A stretch of DNA of 64,000 nt. Source: Streptomyces lydicus. Lineage in GTDB: Bacteria; Actinomycetota; Actinomycetes; Streptomycetales; Streptomycetaceae. Numbering within the stretch: position 1 is the stretch's first letter; the number at the start of each line of letters is the position of its first letter. The translations under genes were made by a program, and so were the position numbers. Where the stretch lies: the NCBI RefSeq assembly GCF_004125265.1, contig NZ_RDTE01000003.1, positions 6,944,001-7,008,000 of the forward strand, written 5' to 3'. Below the pieces are notes generated by a model, which did not search any database, had not been told where the DNA came from, and saw only the letters and a list, made by a program, of their open reading frames with translations. This document shows positions 1 to 8,630 of this stretch, piece after piece.

Positions 1-784
1 GGTCCGTGGTGTCGAGGTCGTCGCCGTCCGTACGGTCATCGCCTCCCTCGACGACAAGCCGCTGGACGCGCACGACGCCTACCTGCGCCTCCACCTGCTC
101 AGCCACCGGCTGGTCAAGCCGCACGGACAGAACCTGGAGGGCCTTTTCGGGCTGCTGTCCAACGCCGCCTGGACCTCGCTGGGCCCGGTGGCCGTGGACC
201 AGGTGGAGACGGTGCGGCTGAACGCCCGCGCCGAGGGCCTGCATCTGATGGTCACCAGCATCGACAAGTTCCCCCGGATGACCGACTATGTCGCGCCCAC
301 CGGGGTGCGGATCGCGGACGCCGACCGGGTGCGCCTGGGTGCGCACCTCGCGGCCGGCACCACCGTCATGCACGAGGGCTTCGTCAACTTCAACGCCGGG
401 ACGCTGGGCACCTCCATGGTCGAGGGCCGGATCAGCGCGGGCGTGGTCGTCGGCGACGGCTCCGACATCGGCGGCGGCGCCTCCACCATGGGCACCCTCT
501 CGGGCGGCGGCAAGCAGATCATCTCCATCGGTGAGCGCTGCCTGCTGGGCGCGGAGTCGGGCATCGGCATCGCGCTCGGCGACGAGTGCGTGGTCGAGGC
601 GGGGCTGTATGTGACCGCCGGTACCCGCGTCACGCTGCCCGACGGCCAGATCGTCAAGGCCCTGGAGCTCTCCGGCGCGGACAACATCCTCTTCCGCCGC
701 AACTCCACCACCGGCACCGTCGAGGCCCGCCCGAACAAGGCGACCTGGGGCGGCCTCAACGAGGTGCTGCACAGCCACAACTGA
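1..784 (+). CDS. dapD: Tetrahydrodipicolinate N-succinyltransferase, 5' end missing
   Basis: This is the C-terminal part of DapD, which transfers succinyl from succinyl-CoA to tetrahydrodipicolinate in the succinylase branch of lysine/meso-DAP synthesis. The reading frame is open from base 2, so the true start lies left of the window. The visible 260 residues contain the left-handed beta-helix hexapeptide repeats (for example the stretch with HEGFVNFNAG, GTSMVEGRIS and VVGDGSDIGGGAS) seen in actinobacterial DapD. It ends at a TGA followed by two strong hairpins. A dapA paralogue lies about 2 kb downstream on the opposite strand. Family assignment is secure; only the start is unseen. Confidence 0.93.
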   Translation, partial: VRGVEVVAVRTVIASLDDKPLDAHDAYLRLHLLSHRLVKPHGQNLEGLFGLLSNAAWTSLGPVAVDQVETVRLNARAEGLHLMVTSIDKFPRMTDYVAPTGVRIADADRVRLGAHLAAGTTVMHEGFVNFNAGTLGTSMVEGRISAGVVVGDGSDIGGGASTMGTLSGGGKQIISIGERCLLGAESGIGIALGDECVVEAGLYVTAGTRVTLPDGQIVKALELSGADNILFRRNSTTGTVEARPNKATWGGLNEVLHSHN

Positions 785-792
785 GGCCATGG

Positions 793-864
793 GCCGGGCC
801 GGTCGTGCGGCCGGCCCGGCACGGCAGCGTCAGCGGCCCGGCGGGGGAGACCCGCCGGGCCGCT
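793..864. terminator. Tandem hairpins behind dapD
   Basis: Two perfect GC-rich stems follow the dapD stop: a 10-bp stem (793-802 with 811-820, 8-nt loop) and a 14-bp stem (832-845 with 851-864, 5-nt loop). There is no U-tract, as is usual in Streptomyces. They most likely end the dapD transcript. Confidence 0.7.
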
Positions 865-970
865 TCGGCTTCCGCTCCCTGCCACCTCTCCTGCCCCAGC
901 GCTCCTCCTGCCCTAGCTGCCCCTGTCGTCCCGCCCCCCGCCCCGGCCGGACGCCGCTAGGCTGGGCGCC

Positions 971-1954
971 ATGCGTGATCTTGCAGCGGGGATGCGGTAT
1001 CTGGGTAAGGGGCAGCGCTGGGTCGCCCGGCACGGCCGGTGGTGGGGATTCGGGCTGATCCCGGCGCTGATCGCGCTGGTGCTGTACGCCGTGGTGCTCA
1101 CCGTGCTCGCCCTCTGGTCCGGCGATATCGCGGCCTGGGCGACGCCGTTCGCCGACGACTGGGGCTCGCCCTGGCAGGGGCTGCTGCGCGGAGTCTTCGT
1201 GGCGCTGCTGTTCGCCGGCGGACTGATGCTGTCGGTGCTGACGTTCACCGCCGTCACCCTGCTGATCGGCGACCCCTTCTACGAGTCGCTGTCGGAGAAG
1301 GTCGAGGAGTCCGAGGGGTACTGCCCGCCGCCCCCGGACCGCCCGCTGTGGCGGGAGATCGGGATCGCCCTGCGCGACAGTATCCATGTGCTGCTGCGGG
1401 CCGCCGGTTTCGGGATCCTGCTGTTCGCCCTCGGCTTCGTGCCCTTCCTCGGGCAGACCGTGGTCCCCGCCGTCGGCTTCTGCGTCTCCGGCTTCTTCCT
1501 CACCGTCGAGCTGACCTCGGTGGCCCTGCAGCGCCGGGACATACCGGTGCGGGAGCGGCTGCGGCTGCTGCGGGGCCGTAAGGCGCTCGCGGTCGGCTTC
1601 GGCACCCCGGTGGTGCTGCTGTTCCTGATCCCGTTCGTCGCGGTGGTGCTGATGCCGGGCGCGGTGGCCGGCGCGACGCTGCTGGTACGGGACCTGGTGG
1701 CGGACGAGGAGGAGCCGCCCGCGCCGGAGCGGGACGCAGCGGCGACGGGGCACGACCCGGCCGCCGGTGCGGCGTACGGAGCGCCGGGCGCGCCCTATGG
1801 ACAGCCGGGCACGCCGTACGCGCAGCCGGGCGGCTTCGGGGCGGCGCCCGCGCCCTACCCCGCTAACCAGGGACAGCCGCAGGCACCCCAGCAGTATCCC
1901 CGTCCGCAGTCCGGTCCAGGGTCGTCTGCAGCGCGTCCGCCAGCCGCCTGGTGA
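971..1954 (+). CDS. EI24/CysZ-like integral membrane protein
   Basis: A 327-residue membrane protein of the EI24 domain family, which includes sulfate-permease-like CysZ; the substrate of the actinobacterial members is not known to me. The first 235 residues hold about five to six hydrophobic segments with the family's IGDPFYESL motif near residue 98. The last 90 residues are a low-complexity tail rich in Pro, Gly, Ala, Tyr and Gln (repeated PYGQPG-like units), probably cytoplasmic and disordered. The tail runs 92 bp into the convergent dapA gene. The ATG at 971 begins the hydrophobic core in the expected place (MRDLAAGMRYL), although the SD is weak. Confidence 0.8.
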   Translation: MRDLAAGMRYLGKGQRWVARHGRWWGFGLIPALIALVLYAVVLTVLALWSGDIAAWATPFADDWGSPWQGLLRGVFVALLFAGGLMLSVLTFTAVTLLIGDPFYESLSEKVEESEGYCPPPPDRPLWREIGIALRDSIHVLLRAAGFGILLFALGFVPFLGQTVVPAVGFCVSGFFLTVELTSVALQRRDIPVRERLRLLRGRKALAVGFGTPVVLLFLIPFVAVVLMPGAVAGATLLVRDLVADEEEPPAPERDAAATGHDPAAGAAYGAPGAPYGQPGTPYAQPGGFGAAPAPYPANQGQPQAPQQYPRPQSGPGSSAARPPAAW

Positions 1955-2822
1955 GCTCGGCATCCGCCGCCAGCAGCGGGCCGCGGACCGGCCCCGCGGG
2001 CAGGCCGAGGTGGTTGAGCAGTGCCTTCACGGTGACCGCGCCGGGGTTCTCGCCGCCGGTCACCGCCTCGATGAGCGGGATCAGCGCGAGCTGACGGCGG
2101 GTCGCCCCGGCCGTGTCGCCGGCGTCGAAGGCGTCCAGCACGGCGCGCACCGCCCGGGGCGCGGCGTTGCCGGCGGTGCTGACGCAGCCGGCGCCGCCGA
2201 GCGCACGGAGCGGGAGGATCTGTTCGTCGCAGCCCGCGTAGTAGGCCAGGCCCGTCGCGGCCAGCACCTTCGCCGACTTCAGCGGGTCGTAGGCGCAGTC
2301 CTTGACCGCCGCGATCCGCGGATGGGCGGCCAGCCGCAGCAGCGTTCCGACGGCCAGCGCGGTGCCGGTGCGGCCCGGGATGTCGTAGAGCATCACCGGC
2401 AGTCCGGTGGCGTCCGCGACCGTTCGCAGGTGGTGGGTGACGGCCTCCTGGGTGGGCCGTGAGTAGTAGGGCGTGACCACCAACAGGCCGTGGGCGCCCG
2501 CCCGTTCGGCGCTGCGGGCCAGGGCGACGGAGTGGCGGGTGTCGCTGGTGCCGATCCCCGCGGTGATCCGGGCCCGGTCGCCGACGGCCTCGACCACGGC
2601 CCGCAGCAGGGTCTCCTTCTCGGCGTCCGAGGTCGTCGGGGACTCCCCGGTGGTGCCGCTCAGCACCAGGGCGTCGCAGCCGCCGTCGTCGACGAGATGG
2701 GCGGCGAGCCGCTGAGCGCCGTCGGCGTCGAGCGCGCCCTCGGCGGTGAACGGGGTGATCATGGCGGTCACGACCCGGCCGAAGGGTGATGCGGCCGCCG
2801 GGGGTGTGAGGGGAGTGGTCAT
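1863..2822 (-). CDS. dapA: 4-hydroxy-tetrahydrodipicolinate synthase (DHDPS family)
   Basis: A class I aldolase of the DapA family, condensing pyruvate with aspartate semialdehyde at the first committed step to DAP and lysine. Seen in the sequence: SGTTGESPT phosphate-binding loop, VTPYYSRP, the YDIPGR motif with the catalytic Tyr, and the Schiff-base Lys in AAVKDCA. From the ATG at 2822 it is 319 residues, a normal length; an in-frame ATG at 2855 would add 11 residues, and neither has a convincing SD. It sits near dapD, which supports a DAP role. Because DapA paralogues also act as keto-deoxy-sugar-acid dehydratases and a uronate dehydrogenase homologue lies 9 kb away, a sugar-acid role is not fully excluded. 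Its 3' end overlaps the EI24 gene. Confidence 0.85.
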   Translation of the reverse strand: MTTPLTPPAAASPFGRVVTAMITPFTAEGALDADGAQRLAAHLVDDGGCDALVLSGTTGESPTTSDAEKETLLRAVVEAVGDRARITAGIGTSDTRHSVALARSAERAGAHGLLVVTPYYSRPTQEAVTHHLRTVADATGLPVMLYDIPGRTGTALAVGTLLRLAAHPRIAAVKDCAYDPLKSAKVLAATGLAYYAGCDEQILPLRALGGAGCVSTAGNAAPRAVRAVLDAFDAGDTAGATRRQLALIPLIEAVTGGENPGAVTVKALLNHLGLPAGPVRGPLLAADAELTRRLADALQTTLDRTADGDTAGVPAAVPG

Positions 2823-2928
2823 GGTCGGTGTGCCAGGAGTCTGGGGGCGCCTCATGTTTCACGTCCGCTGAGTTGTGCCGGCTGATGTGTGAAGCAGCGC
2901 TGCGTCCGGTGACAGGCCCGGAACGCGA

Positions 2929-2962
2929 AGCGGCCGCCGCGCCTTCCGGTGCGACGGCCGCT
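2929..2962 (-). terminator. Hairpin after the 49-residue gene
   Basis: A 14-bp stem with two G-U pairs (2929-2942 with 2949-2962) lies 18 bases past the stop of the small minus-strand gene at 2980. Inferred terminator. Confidence 0.5.
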
Positions 2963-2979
2963 CGGGCATCACAGGCCCA

Positions 2980-3129
2980 TCACGCGCCAGTCAGGCCATT
3001 CCGCGAACGCTTCAGGTCCTGGGTCCGCTCGGAAGCGGACTCCTCCGACGACTTCGGCTTCCGCTGGTCGGTGCGCCGCTCGGCGGCACGCTCCTTGTTG
3101 CCCGACTTACGGTTCTGGGACTTCGGCAT
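2980..3129 (-). CDS. Small basic conserved protein (49 residues)
   Basis: A short gene encoding a very basic, hydrophilic protein starting MPKSQNRKSGNKERAAERR. The ATG at 3129 is preceded by a GGAG SD about 7 bases upstream, and a terminator-like hairpin follows the TGA. Nearly every residue is charged or polar, with no transmembrane segment or fold I can name, so it is probably disordered and possibly nucleic-acid binding. I recall similar short proteins in other Streptomyces, but no function. Codon use has the expected GC bias at third positions, which supports it being real. Confidence 0.65.
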   Translation of the reverse strand: MPKSQNRKSGNKERAAERRTDQRKPKSSEESASERTQDLKRSRNGLTGA

Positions 3130-3254
3130 GATGACTCCCTAATGTCTCGCCGAATGTTTCTTACATGCCCAGTACCGCACCCCACGCGGCAGTTGGCCCC
3201 CCGGCGTGGGCCAGGCGGGTGACGGGAGTGTCACACGGGGTGACATGCCGCGGA

Positions 3255-5093
3255 CTACGGCTTGATGCGCAGCACCTGCGGATCGTGGTCGCTGGCCTGG
3301 TCGGCGTACTCCGCGTTGAGGTGCACGATGTCGTAGTCGGACCGCGTCAGCGGACGGCTGGTGAGCATGTGGTCCAGCACCTGTGAGTTGCCGCTGTAGA
3401 CATAGCCGTAGCGCTCGGCGGCCGGCAGCCGGCCCACCTGGTCGGTGAGCACACCGCCGGCGGTGAGGTCCTTCAGGGCCGGCGAGAACTGGTAGTCGTT
3501 GAGGTCACCGGCCACCACCACATCGGCCTTCGGGTCCTTGGCCAGCAGATCCTTGACGAAGGTGTTGACCAGGCGGGCCTGGGCGGTGCGCTGGGTCTCG
3601 GAGCTGCGGGCCGGGGGCTGGAAACGGCTGTCCAGACCCTGGTCGCCGCCCTTGGAGTTGAAGTGGTTGGCGACCACGAAGACCCGGCTGCCGGGACGGC
3701 TCTTCGCGGAGAACTCGCCGACCAGAGGCTTGCGGCTGGTCTTCCACGCCTCGTCGGCGGGCGCGATCCGGCCCGGGGACGCGGACAGCGAGGCCTTGCC
3801 GTGGTCGTCGACCACCTTCACCGCGGTGGTGGCGTCGCCGCCCTTGATGTCCGTGAAGGACGCCCGCTCGGGGTTGAACAGGAACGCCGTGCGGATGTTG
3901 CCGCCGGGCTGGCCGCCGTCCTGGTCGTTGACCGGGTCGATCTGCCGCCACTCGTACGCCGGACCGCCGGCCGCCTTGATGGCGTCGGTCAGCTTCTTGA
4001 GGGTTTCCCCGGCGGTGACCACGCCGTTGTCCTTGGGACCGCTGTCGTCCTGGACCTCCTCCAGCGCCACGACATCGGGCGAGGACAGGTTCTGCACCAG
4101 TGCCTTCGCCAGCCGGTCGAACTTGGCCTGCGGGGTGGCGGGGGACAGGTTCTCGACGTTGTAGGTGGCCACCGCCAGCTCGTCGGACTTCTGCTTGCGG
4201 GTGGTCTCCGGGGTGGGGCTGTCACCGGTGACCTTGCCCAGCTCGGTGGCCTGCAGGGTGTAGCCGCCGAAGTTGTCGTAGTCCAGGGGCCCCGCGGTGG
4301 TGCCGGACAGCGCCTGGCCGACGTCGGCGACCGGGAACGGCTGCTGCGCGAACGGGATCAGGGACGCCACCTTGACCCGGCCGCCGTTGGGGTCCGCGTA
4401 CGAGCCGTAGAGCGTCCCGCCGCGGGCGGTGCGGTGGTGGCCGGGCTCGGCGGTCACCCACAGCTCGTGGTAGCTGCTGGTCGGGCCGACGACCGGGGCG
4501 TTCGAGACGGAGACCCGCATGCCCTCCAGGGACTCGTAGCGGTCCAGGGCGTACGACGAGGGGCGCAGCTTCAGCGACTCGATGCTGTCGCCGCCCGCGG
4601 AGGGGGCGTAACGATTCGGCACCGAGGCCGGGTTGAGCTTGAAGGCGGCCGGCAGCGGGGCGTCGGAGGAGGCCGTCTTCCAGGTCGCACCGGTGATCTC
4701 GGTGACGGACTGCAGGCCGGCGTCCTTGCCACCCGGGTAGTACTCGCTGACCGTGCCGGAGAAGGTGATCGCATCGCCGACGGCGACCTTCGGCGTCTCC
4801 TTCCCGGTGAAGACGAAGACCGCCTCGCTGGTGGCGGGGTTCTTGTCCGGGTGCGGGTCCTGCACCCAGAAGCCGCGCGCCGAGCCGAACGAGCGGATCG
4901 CGGTGACGGTGCCGGGCACCTCGCTGACCTGCTGTCCTGCCAGCGGGGATATACGGGTGCTGCCCTGGATGTCGTGGATCCGGGTGCCGGCGGCGGAGGC
5001 GGACTGCGTGGCGGTCAGCAGTCCGCCGGCCAGGGCGGCACAGATCACCGCGCCGAGGGTGACCGGTCTGCGGAGTGAACGACGGGACGGCAT
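3255..5093 (-). CDS. Secreted endonuclease/exonuclease/phosphatase-family nuclease
   Basis: A 612-residue exported protein. The ATG at 5093 has a good GGAGG SD and starts a Sec signal peptide (RRSLRR, hydrophobic core, ASA cleavage region). An N-terminal domain of about 250 residues resembles the OB/LTD-type region of ExeM/NucH nucleases. The C-terminal EEP (DNase I-like) domain shows YNVENL, ALEEVQD, NHFNSKG, AGDLNDYQ and the terminal SDHDP motif with catalytic His and Asp. Known members are extracellular DNases used for phosphate scavenging or biofilm DNA; the same role here is inferred. Confidence 0.88.
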   Translation of the reverse strand: MPSRRSLRRPVTLGAVICAALAGGLLTATQSASAAGTRIHDIQGSTRISPLAGQQVSEVPGTVTAIRSFGSARGFWVQDPHPDKNPATSEAVFVFTGKETPKVAVGDAITFSGTVSEYYPGGKDAGLQSVTEITGATWKTASSDAPLPAAFKLNPASVPNRYAPSAGGDSIESLKLRPSSYALDRYESLEGMRVSVSNAPVVGPTSSYHELWVTAEPGHHRTARGGTLYGSYADPNGGRVKVASLIPFAQQPFPVADVGQALSGTTAGPLDYDNFGGYTLQATELGKVTGDSPTPETTRKQKSDELAVATYNVENLSPATPQAKFDRLAKALVQNLSSPDVVALEEVQDDSGPKDNGVVTAGETLKKLTDAIKAAGGPAYEWRQIDPVNDQDGGQPGGNIRTAFLFNPERASFTDIKGGDATTAVKVVDDHGKASLSASPGRIAPADEAWKTSRKPLVGEFSAKSRPGSRVFVVANHFNSKGGDQGLDSRFQPPARSSETQRTAQARLVNTFVKDLLAKDPKADVVVAGDLNDYQFSPALKDLTAGGVLTDQVGRLPAAERYGYVYSGNSQVLDHMLTSRPLTRSDYDIVHLNAEYADQASDHDPQVLRIKP

Positions 5094-5288
5094 GGATGCC
5101 TCCGAGGTGTATGGGGGGTGGCCGGTGAAGGTGGCGTGCGGAGCCGGACCGGCGCGCGCTACGCGCGTCGACTGCGTCAATCTCTTGCGCACACAGGGGA
5201 GTTGTCAAGCTTCTCCCGGTGACCGGCAGGGGACGTGCGGGTGAACCGTCCGGGTTACGGCGAATTCCGTCTACGCTTGGGCGGCGCG

Positions 5289-5319
5289 TTCCCCCAGCTA
5301 CTGCTGGGAGGCACCCCAG
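5289..5319. repeat. Streptomyces-type CCCCC..GGGAGG hairpin repeat
   Basis: In the divergent region before the 5350 gene lies a small hairpin block with a CCAGC/GCTGG stem flanked by TCCCCC and GGGAGG-CACCCC. The same outline (TCCCCC ... GGGAGG-TGCCCC) recurs inside the GH15 gene near 57.7 kb. From memory such blocks are common dispersed repeats in Streptomyces genomes. Confidence 0.5.
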
Positions 5320-5349
5320 CCGTAGTCCGTCCGAGGAGCTGAGCACCCG

Positions 5350-6864
5350 ATGTCCGCAGACCGCCCCACCCTGCCGCCGGTGCGGCTGCACTCCGAAGCG
5401 GAACTGGCCAGGGACGCGCTGAGCGCCCCCCTGCTGGCCCGGGCCGCGAAGCTCGCCCGCTGGGCCGAACGGGGTGTCCCGGTCGGCGTCGGCGGTCAGA
5501 TCCTCGACGAGCCGCTGGCCGCCGCCACCGAGCACCTGGGCCTGGCGGGCGACGAGGACGGCGCCGCCTACACCGCCGAGGCCTGGCAGCTGGCCGTGGA
5601 CACCGGACTCGTGGAGATCGAGGAGAGCGCCGACGGCGAGGACGGCGACGACCTCCCCGACGATGCCGCCGCCGGCCTCGCCACCCCCGGCGAGGAGCTT
5701 GACCTGCTCACCTCCGGCAGCCCGCAGGACATCCTCGACATCTGGCTGGGCGGCATGGAGACCGTGCTCGCCGATGCGGCCGCCCCCGACCTCGCCGATC
5801 TCGCCGACCAGCTCACCGAGGGCGGCGAACTCGACCTGGACGCGATCGACTGGAACCCCGAGGAGGAGGCCGAGCTGCTGGACGGCATCCTCGGCAACCT
5901 CTATCTGCTCACGGCCCTGAGCGAGAGCCCCGACCAGGAGGTTCCGCTGCCCGCGCTGGCCGCCTCCATGATCGTCCCGGACGATATGGACGAGCCCACC
6001 GACGATGTCCTCGAAGAGGTCTCCGAGGCGATGATGCGCCTGGACGACCAGTTCCGGGTGCTGGAGCCGATCGGTCTGGTCGCCTACCGGCCCGTCGACG
6101 AGGCGCTGATCGAGGAGCTGGACGAGGACGGCGAGACGGTCCTGACGGACGGCGCCCCGGCGGCCCCCGCCGACGGGCCGCTCACGGACGAGGACGTCTC
6201 CCGCTACGGCCTGGTCCGCCTCACCCCGCTCGGTGTCTACGCGGTACGCGCCCGGATGCTGGACGCGGGGGTGGCCGCCCCGGCGGTCGGCGACCTCGCC
6301 GACAAGGGCGCCGATGTCCTCCTGGAGGCGCTGCCCGACTACCCCGAGGCGCTGGCCCAGGCCGAGTCCGAGCTGTGGCTCGCCGCCCGTACGCCCCTGG
6401 ACGCCGCACGGGACCTGCTCACCGCCGCCCGCGGCGACGACGACCGCGCCCCGCGGCGCCGGCTGGCCGCCCAGCAGACCCTCTCGCTGGTCTCGCCGGA
6501 CGCCGAGGCCGCGCTGCGCGAGGTGCTCGACGACCGGCAGCTCGGCGGTCTGGCCCGGGTCTGGCTCGCCGAGCGGGCGCTGCCCGGCATCCCCGAGCCG
6601 TCCCAGGAGATGATCTTCTGGCTGACGGTGGACACCATCGCGGCGCAGCTGGAGAGCGCCGAGGAGGACGCCACGGGCGAGCTGCGCGACCTGGTGCAGG
6701 GCCTGACCGAGCAGCACAGCGGGTTCTTCGACACGGCCTGGCGGGTGGACCACCCGGCCACCGCCGACGTCCTGGAGGTCATGGGCCGGCTGCACCCGGA
6801 CAAGAAGGCGGCGAAGGAGGCCCGCAAGGCGGCCTTCAAGGCGCGCTCGCGGCAGTCCGGCTGA
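5350..6864 (+). CDS. Conserved Streptomyces hypothetical protein, helical-repeat type
   Basis: A soluble, acidic 504-residue protein of unknown function. The ATG at 5350 follows a GAGGAGC SD. The N-terminal 80 residues (ELAR, AAKLARWAE, LGL, DTGLVE) look like a wHTH-like helical block, the centre is Asp/Glu-rich, and the C-terminal 180 residues are Ala/Leu-rich helices resembling HEAT-type repeats, ending in a basic KEARKAAFKARSR tail. The gene at 48008 has the same architecture and many matching motifs, so the two are paralogues. No catalytic motif is evident. It is probably monocistronic, being followed by a strong terminator. Confidence 0.75.
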   Translation: MSADRPTLPPVRLHSEAELARDALSAPLLARAAKLARWAERGVPVGVGGQILDEPLAAATEHLGLAGDEDGAAYTAEAWQLAVDTGLVEIEESADGEDGDDLPDDAAAGLATPGEELDLLTSGSPQDILDIWLGGMETVLADAAAPDLADLADQLTEGGELDLDAIDWNPEEEAELLDGILGNLYLLTALSESPDQEVPLPALAASMIVPDDMDEPTDDVLEEVSEAMMRLDDQFRVLEPIGLVAYRPVDEALIEELDEDGETVLTDGAPAAPADGPLTDEDVSRYGLVRLTPLGVYAVRARMLDAGVAAPAVGDLADKGADVLLEALPDYPEALAQAESELWLAARTPLDAARDLLTAARGDDDRAPRRRLAAQQTLSLVSPDAEAALREVLDDRQLGGLARVWLAERALPGIPEPSQEMIFWLTVDTIAAQLESAEEDATGELRDLVQGLTEQHSGFFDTAWRVDHPATADVLEVMGRLHPDKKAAKEARKAAFKARSRQSG

Positions 6865-6949
6865 CAACGCCGTCCGGGCACGGCCGGTGGAGCCACCACC
6901 CGGGCACGGCCGGGGCGGACCGGTTCGCGGGGAGACACCCCCTGCGCCC

Positions 6950-7005
6950 GGGGCCGGTCCGGCGGATCAGGACCTTTTCCGGCCCTGATCCGCCGGACCG
7001 GCCCC
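6950..7005. terminator. 22-bp perfect-stem terminator
   Basis: A perfect 22-bp inverted repeat (6950-6971 with 6984-7005) around a 12-nt loop follows the hypothetical gene and precedes the PhoX-type gene. This is a strong Rho-independent-like terminator without a U-tract. Confidence 0.8.
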
Positions 7006-7113
7006 AACTGCTTCCTGGATGTCGCACGGCGTTCAACTGGAGTTCGACGACGCACGGGAGCGTGTGCGGCGCAGGCACAGGGGATGCAGAAACCGGCCGT
7101 CCAGGAGATGACA

Positions 7114-8571
7114 ATGCCGCTCACCCGTAGAGACTTCGCCAAGCGCTCCGCCCTCGCCGGCGCGGGGGTCACGCTGGCCGGGAGCGTCGGGGTGCTGGCC
7201 ACCGCGCCCGGGGCCCTCGCCGAGGAGGCACCGGACGCGGGTCCGGACGGTGCGGCGGACGGCCACGGTCACGGCGTCGGCTACGGCCCGCTGGTCCCGG
7301 ACCCGGACGGCATCCTCGCGCTGCCCGCCGGGTTCTCGTACAAGATCATCACGCGGACCGGCGTCACCAAGCTGGACAGCGGCGAGTCCACCCCCTCCAA
7401 CCACGACGGCACCGGCACCTTCGCGGGCCACCGCGGCACCACCCTCCTCGTCAACAACCACGAGCTCAAGGGCCCGCGCGCCGACTGGCCGCACCCGGTG
7501 CCGCTGGCCGAGGGGCTGGTATACGACCCGGCGGCGGCCGGCGGCTGCACCGTCGTCGAGGTCGCCAAGGACGGCAGCCCGGTCGGTGAGTGGGTCGGCA
7601 TCGCCGGCACCTCCACCAACTGCGCGGGCGGCACCACTCCTTGGGGCACCTGGCTCACCTGCGAGGAGAACGAGGACAAGGCCGGCCAGCACGGCATGAC
7701 CAAGGACCACGGCTACGCCTTCGAGGTCGACCCGCACGACCTCCGTGCCGGCCGCAACCCCAAGCCGGTCAAGGCGTTGGGGCGCTACGCCCACGAGGCC
7801 GTGGTCGTCGACCCCAAGCGCGGTCACCTCTTCCTGACCGAGGACGCCGACACCCCCAACGGCCTGTTCTACCGCTGGACCCCGCCGCACGGATTCCGGC
7901 ACGGCCGCGGACAGCTGCGCACGCTGGCCGATGACGCCGGTGTGCTGGAGGCCTTCAAGTGCTTCGACTCCGGCGGCCGGTTCGTCGACGACCTCTCGCG
8001 CGCCACCAAGGCCGGCACCGTCTACGGCGTCGACTGGGTCGAGGTCCCCGACCGTGACGCCCGCAAGGTCTCGGTGCGCAAGCAGTTCAAGGACGGTGAG
8101 GTCACCCGCGCCCGCAAGCTGGAGGGCCTGTGGTGGGCGGACGGCGGCGCGTATGTGGTGTCCTCGTACGCCCGCGACGAGAGCCCCGTCCAGCACGACG
8201 GCCAGGTCTGGTTCTACGACCCGCGGCGGCGGACCCTGACGCTGAAGGTGCTGCTGGGCGTCAACAAGGAACCGTCGAAGGACGGCGCCCTGGACGGCCC
8301 CGACAACATCACCGTCTCGCCCTACGGCGGGCTGATCATCGCCGAGGACGGCGAGGGCGTCCAGCACCTCTTCGGGGCCACCGAGGACGGCCGGACCTAC
8401 CCGATCGCCCGCAACGACCTCAACATCGGCACCGCGGACGAGCCGGAGTTCAGCGAGTTCACCGGGCCGGTGTTCTCCCCGGACGGGCGCACGCTGTTCG
8501 CCAACATCCAGGAGCCCGGCATCATGCTGGCCATCACCGGGCCCTGGAAGCGGCAGCGCCGTCAGGGGTAG
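7114..8571 (+). CDS. Tat-exported PhoX/DUF839-family protein
   Basis: A 485-residue protein with an N-terminal twin-arginine signal (TRRDFAKRS, hydrophobic stretch, ALAEEA), so it should be exported folded. The mature part is a PhoX-type beta-propeller: LLVNNHE, GGTTPWGTWLTCEEN, GLFYRWTPP and DNITVSP are family motifs. PhoX enzymes are Ca/Fe-dependent alkaline phosphatases; many actinobacterial DUF839 proteins are untested. The ATG at 7114 is chosen because an AGGAG SD lies about 8 bases before it; upstream in-frame ATGs would place that SD inside the gene. Confidence 0.85.
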   Translation: MPLTRRDFAKRSALAGAGVTLAGSVGVLATAPGALAEEAPDAGPDGAADGHGHGVGYGPLVPDPDGILALPAGFSYKIITRTGVTKLDSGESTPSNHDGTGTFAGHRGTTLLVNNHELKGPRADWPHPVPLAEGLVYDPAAAGGCTVVEVAKDGSPVGEWVGIAGTSTNCAGGTTPWGTWLTCEENEDKAGQHGMTKDHGYAFEVDPHDLRAGRNPKPVKALGRYAHEAVVVDPKRGHLFLTEDADTPNGLFYRWTPPHGFRHGRGQLRTLADDAGVLEAFKCFDSGGRFVDDLSRATKAGTVYGVDWVEVPDRDARKVSVRKQFKDGEVTRARKLEGLWWADGGAYVVSSYARDESPVQHDGQVWFYDPRRRTLTLKVLLGVNKEPSKDGALDGPDNITVSPYGGLIIAEDGEGVQHLFGATEDGRTYPIARNDLNIGTADEPEFSEFTGPVFSPDGRTLFANIQEPGIMLAITGPWKRQRRQG

Positions 8572-8630
8572 CGCCAACGGCGGTCGTGCCGTCAGCGGTG
8601 GCCTACCCCGGCGGTCACGGGGCGGGCGGC

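Noticed and set aside
4222..6867. 881-residue minus-strand open frame
   Set aside because: It overlaps the nuclease in another frame and is antisense to the 5350 gene; composition is Arg/Gly/Ala noise.
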